A program made the position numbers and the translations under genes. Shown here one piece after another: positions 23,181 to 32,639 of a stretch of 64,000 bases of DNA. Within the stretch, counting starts at the first letter, position 1. Every line of letters starts with the position of its first letter. The stretch lies in assembly GCA_015680685.1 (NCBI GenBank), contig MNCI01011876.1, forward strand, positions 5,456-69,455, read 5' to 3'. The notes under the pieces were generated by a model. It made no database searches. It was given only the letters and a program-made list of their open reading frames with translations, and was not told the origin of the DNA. This DNA comes from Gnetum montanum (Eukaryota > Streptophyta > Gnetopsida > Gnetales > Gnetaceae).

Positions 23181-25304
23181 CCTATAGTAGATTTGTTAAC
23201 ATTTGTAATTCTTGGAAAAGTTTTTTGTACAATGACATTCTAAGCTCAAATTTGATTCATCTCAATTACTTCTATTGAGTGAGTTATTTTTTATTTTCTT
23301 GCTTGATCATTGTTTCTTAGCTGGTAGTCAAGATAATAGTGTGCCTTACAATCATTTCTGAAAATTGTTTAATTGCTTTTTTGAGTTAAGGTTTTAGTAA
23401 TTTTTGGTATTCTTTACTAATCTAAATAGCTTTTTTCTCCAAAGTATTTACTCATGTCAATAGTAGCGTGTCTTCAATGTTTAAGATTTTATGCAGTTTT
23501 ACTATTCTCTTTTTATAAATCAATTTAATCTTGCTATGTTCCTAGTTTTTCTCTTGGAGTTTTTCTTTAGGAAAGATTTGTAATAGATCTATTGAATTTC
23601 ACTTAAGCATTAGATGAAAGGATCATTAGTCTAGGTAGCATATGATCGAAATTGCAGAGACTAAGTAGTTTTGATATAGCTAGAAATATGTTGCTTATAG
23701 AATAGAGTAAAAAGACTAAATTTTTCATAAAAGTACAATTTTTTTTGTAAACTCCCAAAATAGAATATTGGAAAATTTATACTAAATGTTAGCCCAAAAC
23801 ACATGGTTCTCTGCAATCATTGAGTTTATTTGGAGGCATCCAAGCCTCAATGTTTCTAGAAACTAGTAAGCAACTAAACTTTAGTTTTGAAAAAACATCT
23901 CATCCCTGTTATTATCATCGTAAGTAGGAGATAAACACTAAGATTAAATAAAAAATTTTCCACCATTATTTTCTTGTTACTAGATTAGAAATAAAGAGAT
24001 ATTAATAGTTCCAAGTTACCATGAACAAAATACTTCTTTATATAAAAGAGAAGTTTCATAGTCCTCTAGTTTTTTCTAAAAAATTGAAAATGTTGATATA
24101 GATTCTATGCCAGAGAACTAATGATACTCATTTTATTTCTTACTTGTTTACAATTTTTGAACATCTTAGTAAGTGATGGTAAAGTTGATTTTTGAAATTT
24201 AATCTCTTATATGGTGTTTTCTTTCTTAATTATTTTTGGTTTTGTTTATGTTGTAGCATATTATAAAAGAGATAATTTCCTGATATCTTTAGCTATTCAT
24301 TTTATTATTTTATAGGAACATTTAAGTCTAAAAAATATATAATATAACCACTTTATTAAGAAATAAATGCTTATTATTACCTTTAATCCTTTTATCTTGT
24401 TTTATAAAATGAAGAATATTTATTCTCTTTTAAGCCAAATAGTATTTTATTGAAATGATTCTTTTAATGAATTTCTCTTTCATCAAATTTATTTTATAAT
24501 TGTTGGTGATGAATTAAATTCTTAATTTTTTATTATGATATTGCAGAGAAACTTTAAGTATTATGTAAATTCTCTTGATCATTTAACTTTACAATCATGA
24601 AATTGTTGCATATGTAGTATGACAAACTAAAGTATTCAAATGTTAAGCTTACGGGATCTTGTTAATACTTTGATATATTTATCAAGATTAATATTTTATC
24701 CATCTATATGATGTGCACTATGTTGAAGAAAAAATACAAAGAAATGGTATTCAAGTGGTTTGTAGACTCATTCTCAAAGAAAGAACATACAAAAATGCAA
24801 ATTCCACTAGTTAAACAATTAGAGAATGTTAAGGCTAAGTGATGGCTAGCACCACCCATTAATTATTTCTCATGACTTATAACAAAGTTGATACTTAACC
24901 ATTATCACTTTGAAAATAATTTTTTTAGAACTTATTATTTAGATCAATTATTTAATTTCTATATTTTCACTTAGCATAATCATGGCTAAAGAGACCAATA
25001 ATCATATACCTCATCTAAAATAAATAATAAAAGGATAAGGATCATTAATACTCTAATTGAAAGATATTAACTTGGAATCATCAAAGGTGTACTAAACATT
25101 AAATTCAATCCATTCATAGATTATGATATAGTCTACCATGACACTTTTAGATCATCATTGGTGAAGATGATGCTAGCAAACTAGTGTAGGTTAGTTTACA
25201 TCATAAATGAAGATTGTTGAGAACTTAATTCACTTAATAAAGACCTATTATCAATTGGAGATGAAAAGATAGATGATGTGGTCTTACTATCATGTGAAAA
25301 CACT

Positions 25305-25372
25305 GAGATGTTAGGCTACTAGTAGGATTTTTAATTTGAAAACACAAAGTCATGGATAAGATTTTGGTGAGC
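25305..25372 (+). repeat. tRNA-derived SINE-like head, copy 3
   Basis: GATGTTAGGCTACTAGTAGG and CATGGATAAGATTTTGG occupy the A- and B-box positions seen in the other copies; both boxes are decayed. Confidence 0.45.
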
Positions 25373-25654
25373 AATGCTAGGTTATAAAGTTTTGATTAGA
25401 CTATATATAATGGGTATCCTTATATTACAATTATTTGAAGATTTCAACATTCCTACCAATAGGTGTAATTATTTGTTGAATTATTGGATAGTGTAGCAAA
25501 AAATTCCAATGTGTGCACTTGATTCCTATATCATCACTAGTAATGTAATAAACATAAAATTATCTAGACCTTCTAGGTTTTTTGTACACTAAGAGATCAA
25601 TTTCACCAATGTTCTCAAAATTAGGAAATCATAAAAATTAGCTTTGCTAAAATT

Positions 25655-25843
25655 ATAAATTCTAAAACTTTTAAAAATACTAAACCATAAAAATCCTAAA
25701 CCCTAAACCCTAAATCCTAAATCCTAAAATTTGAAACATAAAACATAAATCCTAACCCACAAATCCCAAATATAAAAAATTTGAAATCGTAAATCCTAAA
25801 TAACCTTAAATACTAAACCCTAAACACTAAATCCTAATGAGGA
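25655..25843 (+). repeat. Degenerate CCCTAAA block 4
   Basis: Includes AACCCTAAACCCTAAATCC, one of the better preserved telomere-like runs in the window. Confidence 0.7.
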
Positions 25844-26235
25844 AATATTGTATAATGCAATAGGATGAAAGGATATTGAAGGCATAGCTAAAGATAATTT
25901 TTCATCCACCATGAGATCCAAACATTTCAAAGATAGTATTCCAATCAATAAAGAATATGCCATAGTGATAAGTAATGATTTTCTATTTTATTTGATTTTT
26001 TTAAATTACACCACCATGAGTGACTGCATTAAAACTAATATTTTGAATAATTAGTATGATAAAGATAAAAGTGCCTTCATAAATACTTTGACACAAAACA
26101 ATATTTTAAAATAAGGATTTGTAGTAGACATATTCATATAAAGAAAAGGATACCAAAGCATTTAATAAGTATTATAATGAGGTGTCCAGGGCATTGGATT
26201 TAGTAGATGCTAAAGCTAAAGAACTATAATATCTA

Positions 26236-26930
26236 AATCCACTATAATATAACAATTAGTGGAGAATTCCAAGGCTTCCTTGTACTGTTAATAATAGTAC
26301 AATATAATCACTATAATAGTACAAATGATGGTACAATGAGGTATACAAATAAAGTACACAATGACTACTTGATGTTGCCACTTGCATGCTAGAAAACTTA
26401 CACAATGCCTAGGAGAATGAAGTCTTCTTATAGGCTTAAAGTTTCTGAAATCACCTTGGAATTCATGCAACAACTATATAACAATTAGTGGAGATGTCTT
26501 GTTTAAGATTAACCCATCTCTCTACAATAGACTTCAATTCTGGGGAGAGATATCTTCTTCCAATGAGACATCTCTAAGGAGATGTCTCTAGGGAGATGCC
26601 TTCTCCTGAAATAAGATGTTTCCTATTTTTAGAAGACATCTTCTCTAGGCTTTCTTCACTTTGATTAAGATGTCTTCTACTTCTAGGAGGAATCTTCTTA
26701 GCTTTTGAACTTTGATTCTTGAAGCTCTCTTTTGTTTATTTTACTTCTTCCCAATTCTTGGAACATATTCATTTTTTTGTAATCTCCATTCTTGCTAGTG
26801 CTTCCAATTTCTTTATGATGTCCTTGACCATGATGTCCATGCCCCCTTGAGTCCTTATCCATGTTCTTGTCCTACAAACACAAAAACCACACAAACATCC
26901 TTTCATTTCCATTTTCCTTAAGGTTTTGAC
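26236..26930 (+). other. Insertion within the long repeat, with 18-base direct repeat and hairpin
   Basis: TATAACAATTAGTGGAGA occurs at about 26245 and again at about 26476, bracketing roughly 230 bases. Beyond it the word AGATGTCT and its complement recur, including a perfect hairpin GAGACATCTC-TAAG-GAGATGTCTC at 26565-26588. No reading frame stands out. Confidence 0.45.
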
Positions 26931-27108
26931 ATACCAAAAGATCAAAAACTTTTAGATCACCATTGATGGAGATAGTACTAGTGAACTAGTGTAGGTTAGC
27001 TTACATCATAAATGATCGTTGTTGAGAATTTGAGTCTAATAATAAGGACATATTAACAATTGGATATGAGGGGATAGATGACATGATCTGATGATCATAA
27101 ATAAACAA

Positions 27109-27177
27109 TGAGGTATTCAACTAATGGTAAGACTCTTGATTTGAAAACATAAAGTTATGGGTTCAATTTTGGTGGGC
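27109..27177 (+). repeat. tRNA-derived SINE-like head, copy 4
   Basis: TGAGGTATTCAACTAATGGT is followed by GGGTTCAATTTTGG, the best-preserved B box of the four copies. Confidence 0.55.
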
Positions 27178-27454
27178 AATGCTAAGTTATAAAGTTTTGA
27201 TTAAACTATATATGTTGGATGTACTTATATTACAATTATTTTAAAGTTCCAATACCACTACTTGTAGGTGCAATTATTTGTTCAATAACCAAACAAACTA
27301 GAAAAAACTTTTAACCTATGTACTTGATTCTTACATCATCATTAGTAATGTAATTAACATAATATTATCTAGACCTGCTAGGTTTATTTGTGCCGATAGA
27401 TGGATTCCATTAATGTTTTGAACATTAGAAAATCATAAAAATTAAATTTGCTAA

Positions 27455-27713
27455 ATCATAAAACCTAAACCCTAAAAATCCTAAACCCTAGAGACTCCTA
27501 AACCCTAGTTCTTAAAAATCCTTAAACTATTAAAATCCTTAACCCTAAACCCTAGGAATGATAAATCCTAAAAGTCCTTAAACCATAAAGAACCCTAAAG
27601 CCTAAAAACCCTAAACACTAAACCTTAAAAAATCCTAAATCCTAAAATATCCTAAATTCTAATCTCTAAACCATAATTTCTAAAAACTAAAACACCTGAA
27701 ATCCTAAAGACTT
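27455..27713 (+). repeat. Degenerate CCCTAAA block 5, left part
   Basis: Telomere-like words such as CCTAAACCCTAG and ACCCTAAACC occur up to the LINE insertion point. The right part is 32549-32612. Confidence 0.7.
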
Positions 27714-27721
27714 AAAAGATT
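27714..27721. repeat. Candidate LINE target-site duplication (left copy)
   Basis: AAAAGATT recurs at 32541-32548 directly after or within the poly(A) tail. Overlap with the tail makes the exact length uncertain. Confidence 0.5.
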
Positions 27722-27724
27722 CTC

Positions 27725-28400
27725 AGTTGGAATTGCAGGGGGCAGGGTACCCCCTATAAACAAAATACCCTGCGCAGTATTGTCCGAGAGGAAAATTGTG
27801 ATGTGGTCTGTCTCCAGGAAACCAAGCTGTAGGCTGCAGAATTCGGTCACCTCCAGTGGACAGACTGGACCACATACCTGCACCCCAGCCAGGGCCGGGC
27901 CGGCGGCCTGGCCATTCTTGCACGATCGGCTTCTACTTTGGTGGATGCCTCCCGGTGGACCATCACGGTCCACCTCCAAGCCCATGGGTTTTGGCTAACC
28001 AATTTTTATGGGGCGCAGGCATGGGAGCTACGGCTCCAGGAGTTGAATAGGGTGGCCTCACTGGTGCCGAACCACGGCTCTTGGGTGGTTGTCGGTGACT
28101 TCAATCAGCTTCTGTACCCCTGGGAGAAATCTGGGGGGCCGCCCCCTGGGTGCACCTACTTTCATGGAGTTCCTTGAGCGCTCGTCTCTTGTTGATCTAC
28201 CCATTGCGAACTACCGTTTCACCTGGAGTAACAGGAGGAAAGGGGCGCACCGGGTTCTCACCCGCATTGATCAGGTTTGTGTGAGCTCTGCTCTCCTCCT
28301 TAGTGCCGCCATCACCGTGGCTAGGCAGGAGCGGGCTGCTTCTGACCACCGCTCGCTTGTGGTGTCTATTGGCCCGTCCCCGCCCCGGGCCCCACACCCT
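27725..28400 (+). pseudogene. LINE endonuclease domain
   Basis: Opens with SWNCRGQGTP, then CLQETKL (catalytic glutamate, about 27815-27829), VVVGDFNQLL (GDFN near 28094-28105), YRFTWSNRR and SDHRSL (catalytic Asp-His, 28341-28350). These are in the order of exonuclease-endonuclease-phosphatase endonucleases that nick target DNA for LINE priming. There is a TAG stop at 27830 and a frameshift in the C-rich run near 28140-28152. Key residues E, D/N and DH are visible. Confidence 0.88.
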
Positions 28401-30226
28401 TTTCAGTTCGAACCTTCATGGCTATCCAAGTCGTGGCTTCACGCGGTGGTAGAAGACATCTGGGCCGACTACCGGCTAGGTCAGATGGACCCTCGGACCT
28501 TCCTCAAAGAGGCTCTCCATCGGCTCAAGTGGGCCATCCGAGCCCTCCCGGTGGGGGAGAAGTTTTCATTTCGGGCTAGCCACAAGTTGGTTCGGGCATA
28601 GCTCGGATGCATCCAGGCGCAACAAGAGAATGGGGAGGACCTGCACACGGAGGAGATGCACCTCCTTTGCCAACTCCAGAGTCTCGACAGTGAGGAGGAG
28701 CTCTATTGGCAGCAACGATCCCGGGTTAGGTGGCTCCGTGAGGGGGACTGGCATATGAAGTTCTTCTTCGCCATGGCTAAGACCCGAGGCGATACCCACA
28801 TTCGTAGCATCCGTTCCCAGGCTGGGGTGGTGGTTGCTGATCCGCAGGGGATCGCCGACGAGCTCTGTGGCTACTGGGGGAGGATTTGGGCTAAGCGCCC
28901 CACCCTACCCATCTCCGTCCCGGTGGCGAAGGTGCTCACAGCTGCGGACAATCAGCGCCTTCTGGCCCCCTTCTCCAAGGCCGACTTGACCACCACCATC
29001 AACAACATGCCGGGCGGTAAAGCACTGGGTCCGGACAGCTAGTCTCTGGAGTTCTTCAAAGCTTTTTTGGACATTGTGGACCCAATCTCCTGGTTGCTTT
29101 CAACGTCATGCTGGCCAGATGACAAGTACGACGTGAGCTCAATTGCTCACGCATCATCTGCATCCCCAAGCAGCTGAATGCACACCGCCCAGAGCACTTT
29201 TGCCCTATTGGTGTGTGCAACGTCCTCATCCGCATCTTCTCCAAACTTTTGGTCAATCGCCTAGGTCCCCTCCTGCCTAGGTTGGTTGGCCACAATCAGG
29301 CGGGTTTCATCTAGGGTAGGATCCTCCAGGACCAAGTCCTTCTTATGCAGGAGGTCATTCAGTCCCTCCGCGCCATGGGATTTCCGGGACTTTGTCTCAA
29401 GCTTGACATCGCGAAGGCCTACGACACACTTAGCTGGGAGGCTCTTTGGGATATCATGCATAGAAAAGGTTTTGACCCTGGATTTATCTAGCTGTGTGTG
29501 CATCTCCAGTCCTCTGCCAGGTTCTCTTTTGACGTGGGGGGGGGGGGACGGCTCTGGGGCTTCTCCTCCCTTGGTCGAGGTCTGAGGCAGGGCAACCCCC
29601 TGTCTCCATTGCTTTTCATCATTGCCATGGACCTCCTGCAATCCTACTGTCATGCCTCAGGGGTGGAGGGCCTTGACATTGCTGGGGTGGCTTGCTGCGT
29701 TGAGCACTACATGGATGATACCATGCTTCTTTGCCGGGCGGCGGTCCCGCAGGCCCAGTGTATCAACCTGGCTCTGTCCCAACTAGCCGCCGAGTTAGGC
29801 TTAGAAATCAACCACACCAAGTCGGTGACGCACTTCATTAATGTGGACCCGCAGGTGCAGCACCGGGTTACACAAACTCTGAACATGCAACCTGGGAAGA
29901 ACACCGATACCTACCTGGGTATCCCGCTGTTCCAGTGGGGGCAGAACAATTCTTGGACCCCCCTCCTGGCCAAGCTTGAGCACCGCATCAATCACTGGGC
30001 AAACCGATTCCTTACACGCAAAGGCTACCTCCTCGTGGCCACTGGGATCCTTGCGGCCACCATGCTCTTTGTGGTAGCGGTTTCCATGCCCCCCGCGGCC
30101 GTCATCCACCAGATCAACGCCCGGATCCACGGTTTCCTGTGGCGGGGGGGGGGGCAAAGGGGGGGAGCAAACTTCATCTTGTCAATTGGCATCGCGCGAC
30201 CTATCCTTGTACGGCGGGGGGGCTAG
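28401..30226 (+). pseudogene. LINE reverse transcriptase domain
   Basis: After a helical linker (YWQQRSRVRWLREGDWHMKF), the RT shows HRPEHFCPIGVCNVL, QAGFI*GRIL, LDIAKAYDTLSWE, QGNPLSPLLFI and the catalytic HYMDDTMLL (YMDD at 29708-29719), then TYLGIPL and a thumb region. Non-LTR RTs usually have (F/Y)ADD; methionine here is unusual. Stops occur at 28599, 29040, 29312 and 29489, all TAG. Frame shifts occur near 29100-29180 and at the G run near 29537. Function would be target-primed reverse transcription. Confidence 0.9.
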
Positions 30227-30800
30227 GGGTCACGACGTTCGAGGATGAGTATGTGATGGGGCAGCAGCGGCTGGTCTATCAGCTCACTCGTGCTCGGGGG
30301 GAGTGCAGTCAGTGGGGTCATATCGTTCACCGGAAGTACACTTTCTGGATATCTGGTTGGCATGTCTCGAAGACTTGGATGACTCTCTGCCAGCACGTGC
30401 GGTGGATGTTGAATCTGAACTGGCTCCACCTCGAGCCGTGTGCCCTTTTGACCCATAAATACCCCCCTGAGGACGGTTGGTTGGAGGTTTGGCGCGGGCG
30501 GCTCCCTGAGAAAGTAAAAATTTTCCTCTGGCTACTCAAGTCAGGCGCGCTTCCCATTCGTGTGTTCTTGTAGCAACGCAGCATCATGCAAGATCCCACG
30601 TGTCCGTGTTGTGGCCATGACCCCGAGACCCTCACCCACTTCGTTTATGACTACCCCTGCATGCGCGCCACTTGGCGTGCATGCAGAAGACCCCCCCCCC
30701 CCGCAACAGTTGGACGGTGATTCCTGGTCGGCGCTTTTACTTTGGCACACTTGGAAGGCACGGAATCGCACCATTTTTACTTAGGTGGCTACCCCCCCAG
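30227..30800 (+). pseudogene. LINE zf-RVT zinc-binding domain and C-terminal motif
   Basis: GGLGVTTFEDE and KVKIFLWLLKSGALPIRVFL lead into CPCCGHDPETLTHF and a terminal cysteine at 30601-30660, the zf-RVT pattern. Next comes LLWHTWKARNRTIF, the usual end of plant L1-type ORF2. A TAG stop is at 30571 and the C run at 30691-30702 shifts the frame. In ordinary plant LINEs the protein ends soon after this motif; here the frame goes on. Confidence 0.85.
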
Positions 30801-31646
30801 CAACTTATCCAGCAGACTCGCTGGGCTTGGCGTGAGATTGTGGCCGCTATGGGGCAGACGCCGATGTACGAGCCTAGCTGCGCAGAGTTCCAGGTGGATG
30901 AGGAGCTGTGGCGGATGGTTTGCCAATGCGAATGGGATGCCCTGCTGCAGTGGCTGGTTGGGGACCTTGACCTGTCTGACAACTCTTTCTTTACCAACTG
31001 GCGTGGCTATCAAACCTTCTTCCATGGCCGTGTAATTCGCCTGACAGAGGCTACTCTGGCCAACTACCTGGGGATCTCGGCTGCTGGGGAGATCATCCTG
31101 CCAACCTCCCATGGCCTCCATAACTCGGTGACCTTTTTCTAGGGGCTTTCCCTGAGAACGTAGAGCCGTCAGGTCCCTCGGACGTCCCTTCCGTGTCCTT
31201 GGGCTCATGCGGCCGTCTTGGTCGAGCACTTCTTTGTGCAGTCGGGGAATGTGCCCAAACTCCAGGGGCTACATTTCACCTTTTTGCGGTGCTTGCAGGA
31301 GGGCACCCAGGTGAACCTGCCGCGTTTCTTCCTCGAGGCCCTCTGCCTTCAGCGGCGGGGTCACCGTTCGGGGCTTATTTTGGCCCTGTGGAGGGGGGTG
31401 GGGGAGCAGGTGGCACCGGGCCCATCCTCTGCCCCCACTAGGGGCCGTTGCGTTACCCCTTCCCCTACTTCCCCCCCTTCCTCCACTCCACTATGGCCGG
31501 CCGCTCTCCACATTTCCTGGGGCCGCCGCTCCCACCGCAACCTTACCCTCTCGCCCTACCCCCCCAGCGCCCCCCAGCACTGGGAGGCGCAGCTTCAACA
31601 GGCGGTTGCTGCGGCTCGGGTAGCCGAGCAACGGTTGTCGGAGAGT
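30801..31646 (+). pseudogene. C-terminal extension resembling plant mobile domain PF20167
   Basis: The same frame runs on from the LINE C-terminus through QQLIQQTRWAWREIVAAMGQ, FFTNWRGYQTFFHGRVIRL, TLANYLGIS, and after two TAG stops (31140, 31161) AAVLVEHFFVQSGNVPKLQG and INLPRF-like text (VNLPRFFLEALCL). The pattern (a short strand motif with GR-V-L, an L-GI turn, then a helical block ending in a hydrophobic 'NLPRFFLEAL') recalls PF20167, a domain of plant transposons with unknown chemistry. A proline-rich linker follows (31430-31560). The resemblance is by eye only. Confidence 0.5.
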
Positions 31647-31930
31647 TGATGTACTGAGGCCTTGGCCAAGTGGCGCACCGACCATGATGCCCAACTCCAG
31701 GAATAGGCGTAGCAGCTGAACAGACAACATACACTCGCAATGGAGACCTTGCATGCCCAGCTCATGGATGAGATCTGGGACCTGATTAGGGAGGATCTAC
31801 GCTAGGAGGAGGCAGACCGATAGGCCTAGGAGGCAGTGGCCAGAGAGGAGTAGGAACTTCTGCAGGAGGAAGAGGTGCAATGGCAACGGCAACTTGACCG
31901 GGCGCATCAACACAGTGCCCGCCAGTGGCT
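31560..31930 (+). pseudogene. Coiled-coil segment of the LINE extension
   Basis: Frame 3 reads HWEAQLQQAVAAARVAEQRL and continues, past TGA (31647) and TAG stops (31704, 31710, 31803, 31821, 31827, 31851), as an alanine/glutamine/glutamate-rich heptad-like chain (LHAQLMDEIWDLIREDL, EEEVQWQRQLDRAHQHSARQ). Replacing each TAG by its likely ancestor CAG would keep the glutamine-rich helical character. A coiled coil would allow self-association or partner binding. Confidence 0.6.
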
Positions 31931-31942
31931 CAGGGGGGGGGG

Positions 31943-32205
31943 GGCGCTGCCCGTATAACGTCCTTGGGATTAGCTGTGAGAGCTCCTGGGGGGAGCTCCG
32001 ACGGCACATCCAGCGCACGTCCGCTAGATTCCACCCGGATGCGGGGGACTCTTCGCTGGACCGGTGTAGGCGTGAGGCTCTTCTGCAGGGGTTTCAACAG
32101 GCCGCGAACTTCATGGACACAGAGGACCATCGTGCCACCCTGGACCTGCTCCACGAGTTAGAATTGTCGTGGTGTGTTTGCCACCCGCTGCCGACCCACC
32201 CCTAG
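31943..32205 (+). pseudogene. J domain (DnaJ-like) at the LINE C-terminus
   Basis: After a G run (about 31932-31943) that shifts the frame by one, the protein reads YNVLGIS (Tyr codon 31954), ESSWGELRRHIQRTSARF and then HPD (32032-32040), followed by a helix ending FMDTEDHRATLDLL. This is the J-domain layout: helix I Y-x-x-LG-I, a basic helix II, the HPD loop that stimulates Hsp70 ATPase, a helix III with FQQA, and the terminal D-x-x-x-R-x-x-x-D. The frame ends at a stop at 32203. It is contiguous with the coiled coil apart from the homopolymer slip, so it was probably part of the element's own protein. Confidence 0.75.
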
Positions 32206-32540
32206 CCCCTCCCCCCCCCACTCCATTCTTTGTTGGGTTCGTTGTTGTTGTGGGGTTGTGCCCCCCTCCCCTCTTGTCCTTCCCCCCCTCTTGCTTTTGT
32301 GTTGTGGGTGCGTCCCCCCCCCCATGATGGGGGTGCACCCCTCCCCATGTTGGGGGGTTTTTTGAACGTCTGTATGGCTTCGCGGTTCGGCCGCCATGTT
32401 GGGGGTCGACCGGGTTTTTCACTTTATCTTTTGTGGGTTTCCGAGGATCCCCCTCTTCGGGGTGGGCCACCCCCGCTTGTACTTGTATAGTCATGTACCA
32501 TTATTTCAGTAATACATTCCCGAACATTCTCTCAAAAAAA
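32206..32540 (+). other. LINE 3' untranslated region
   Basis: Pyrimidine- and G-rich tracts (CCCCCCC, GTTGTTGTTGTGG, GATGGGGGTGC) end in TTATTTCAGTAATACATTCC and a poly(A) run, as in plant LINE tails. No frame is expected here. Confidence 0.7.
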
Positions 32541-32639
32541 AAAAGATTAAATGCTAAATTCTAAAAATTCATAAGTTGTAAATAGTAAATTATAAAACCT
32601 AAATTCCATTAAGAAATCCAATTATTTGATTGTCAGTGT

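Larger units (their letters stand above)
19516..23989 (+). other. Insertion-like segment between long repeat units, no gene recognised
   Basis: Similarity to the long units stops at about 19515 and resumes at about 23990. The segment holds an array of imperfect hairpins (20200-22560) and an LTR-like stretch with a possible TATA box near 23171. No coding frame, terminal repeat or target duplication could be fixed by eye. Confidence 0.4.
23990..26235 (+). repeat. Long AT-rich repeat unit 3
   Basis: Same anchor order as the units at 13397-19515 (GAGAAGTTTCATAG at 24050; GGAAGAACATA near 24780; TTTTAGATCA near 25145; SINE-like head; CCCTAAA block; GATAAAGATAAAAGT near 26058). It breaks off at about 26235. 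Confidence 0.65.
26931..27721 (+). repeat. Long AT-rich repeat unit 4, interrupted by the LINE
   Basis: The unit resumes at its TTTTAGATCA anchor (26947), followed by the SINE-like head and the CCCTAAA block (27455-27713). The LINE sits in that block, which continues at 32549-32612. Confidence 0.65.
27722..32548 (+). mobile_element. L1-type LINE with C-terminal extension and J domain, decayed
   Basis: A G+C-rich element in AT-rich DNA. Order: apurinic-type endonuclease, reverse transcriptase, zf-RVT zinc finger, a region resembling the plant transposon domain PF20167, a coiled coil, a J domain, a 3' untranslated region and a poly(A) run (32534-32544). AAAAGATT at 27714-27721 and 32541-32548 is a plausible target duplication, though partly merged with the poly(A). 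The copy starts within a few bases of the endonuclease N-terminus, so any ORF1 is missing, as in a 5'-truncated insertion. Stops and homopolymer frameshifts inactivate it. Confidence 0.88.

Noticed and set aside
14758-27177. Functional tRNA genes
   Set aside because: Only A- and B-box-like stretches are kept; the copies cannot form a cloverleaf and lie inside a repeat.
15095-27713. A true telomere or telomere fusion site
   Set aside because: The CCCTAAA words are degenerate, short, and embedded at the same place in each copy of a longer repeat.
28197-32494. Long minus-strand frames opposite the LINE
   Set aside because: They are shadows of a G+C-rich coding strand and have no recognisable domains.
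27722-32548. Bacterial contamination or horizontally acquired operon, suggested by the G+C-rich block
   Set aside because: The block has plant-type LINE domains, a poly(A) tail, a probable target duplication and plant-like flanks on both sides.
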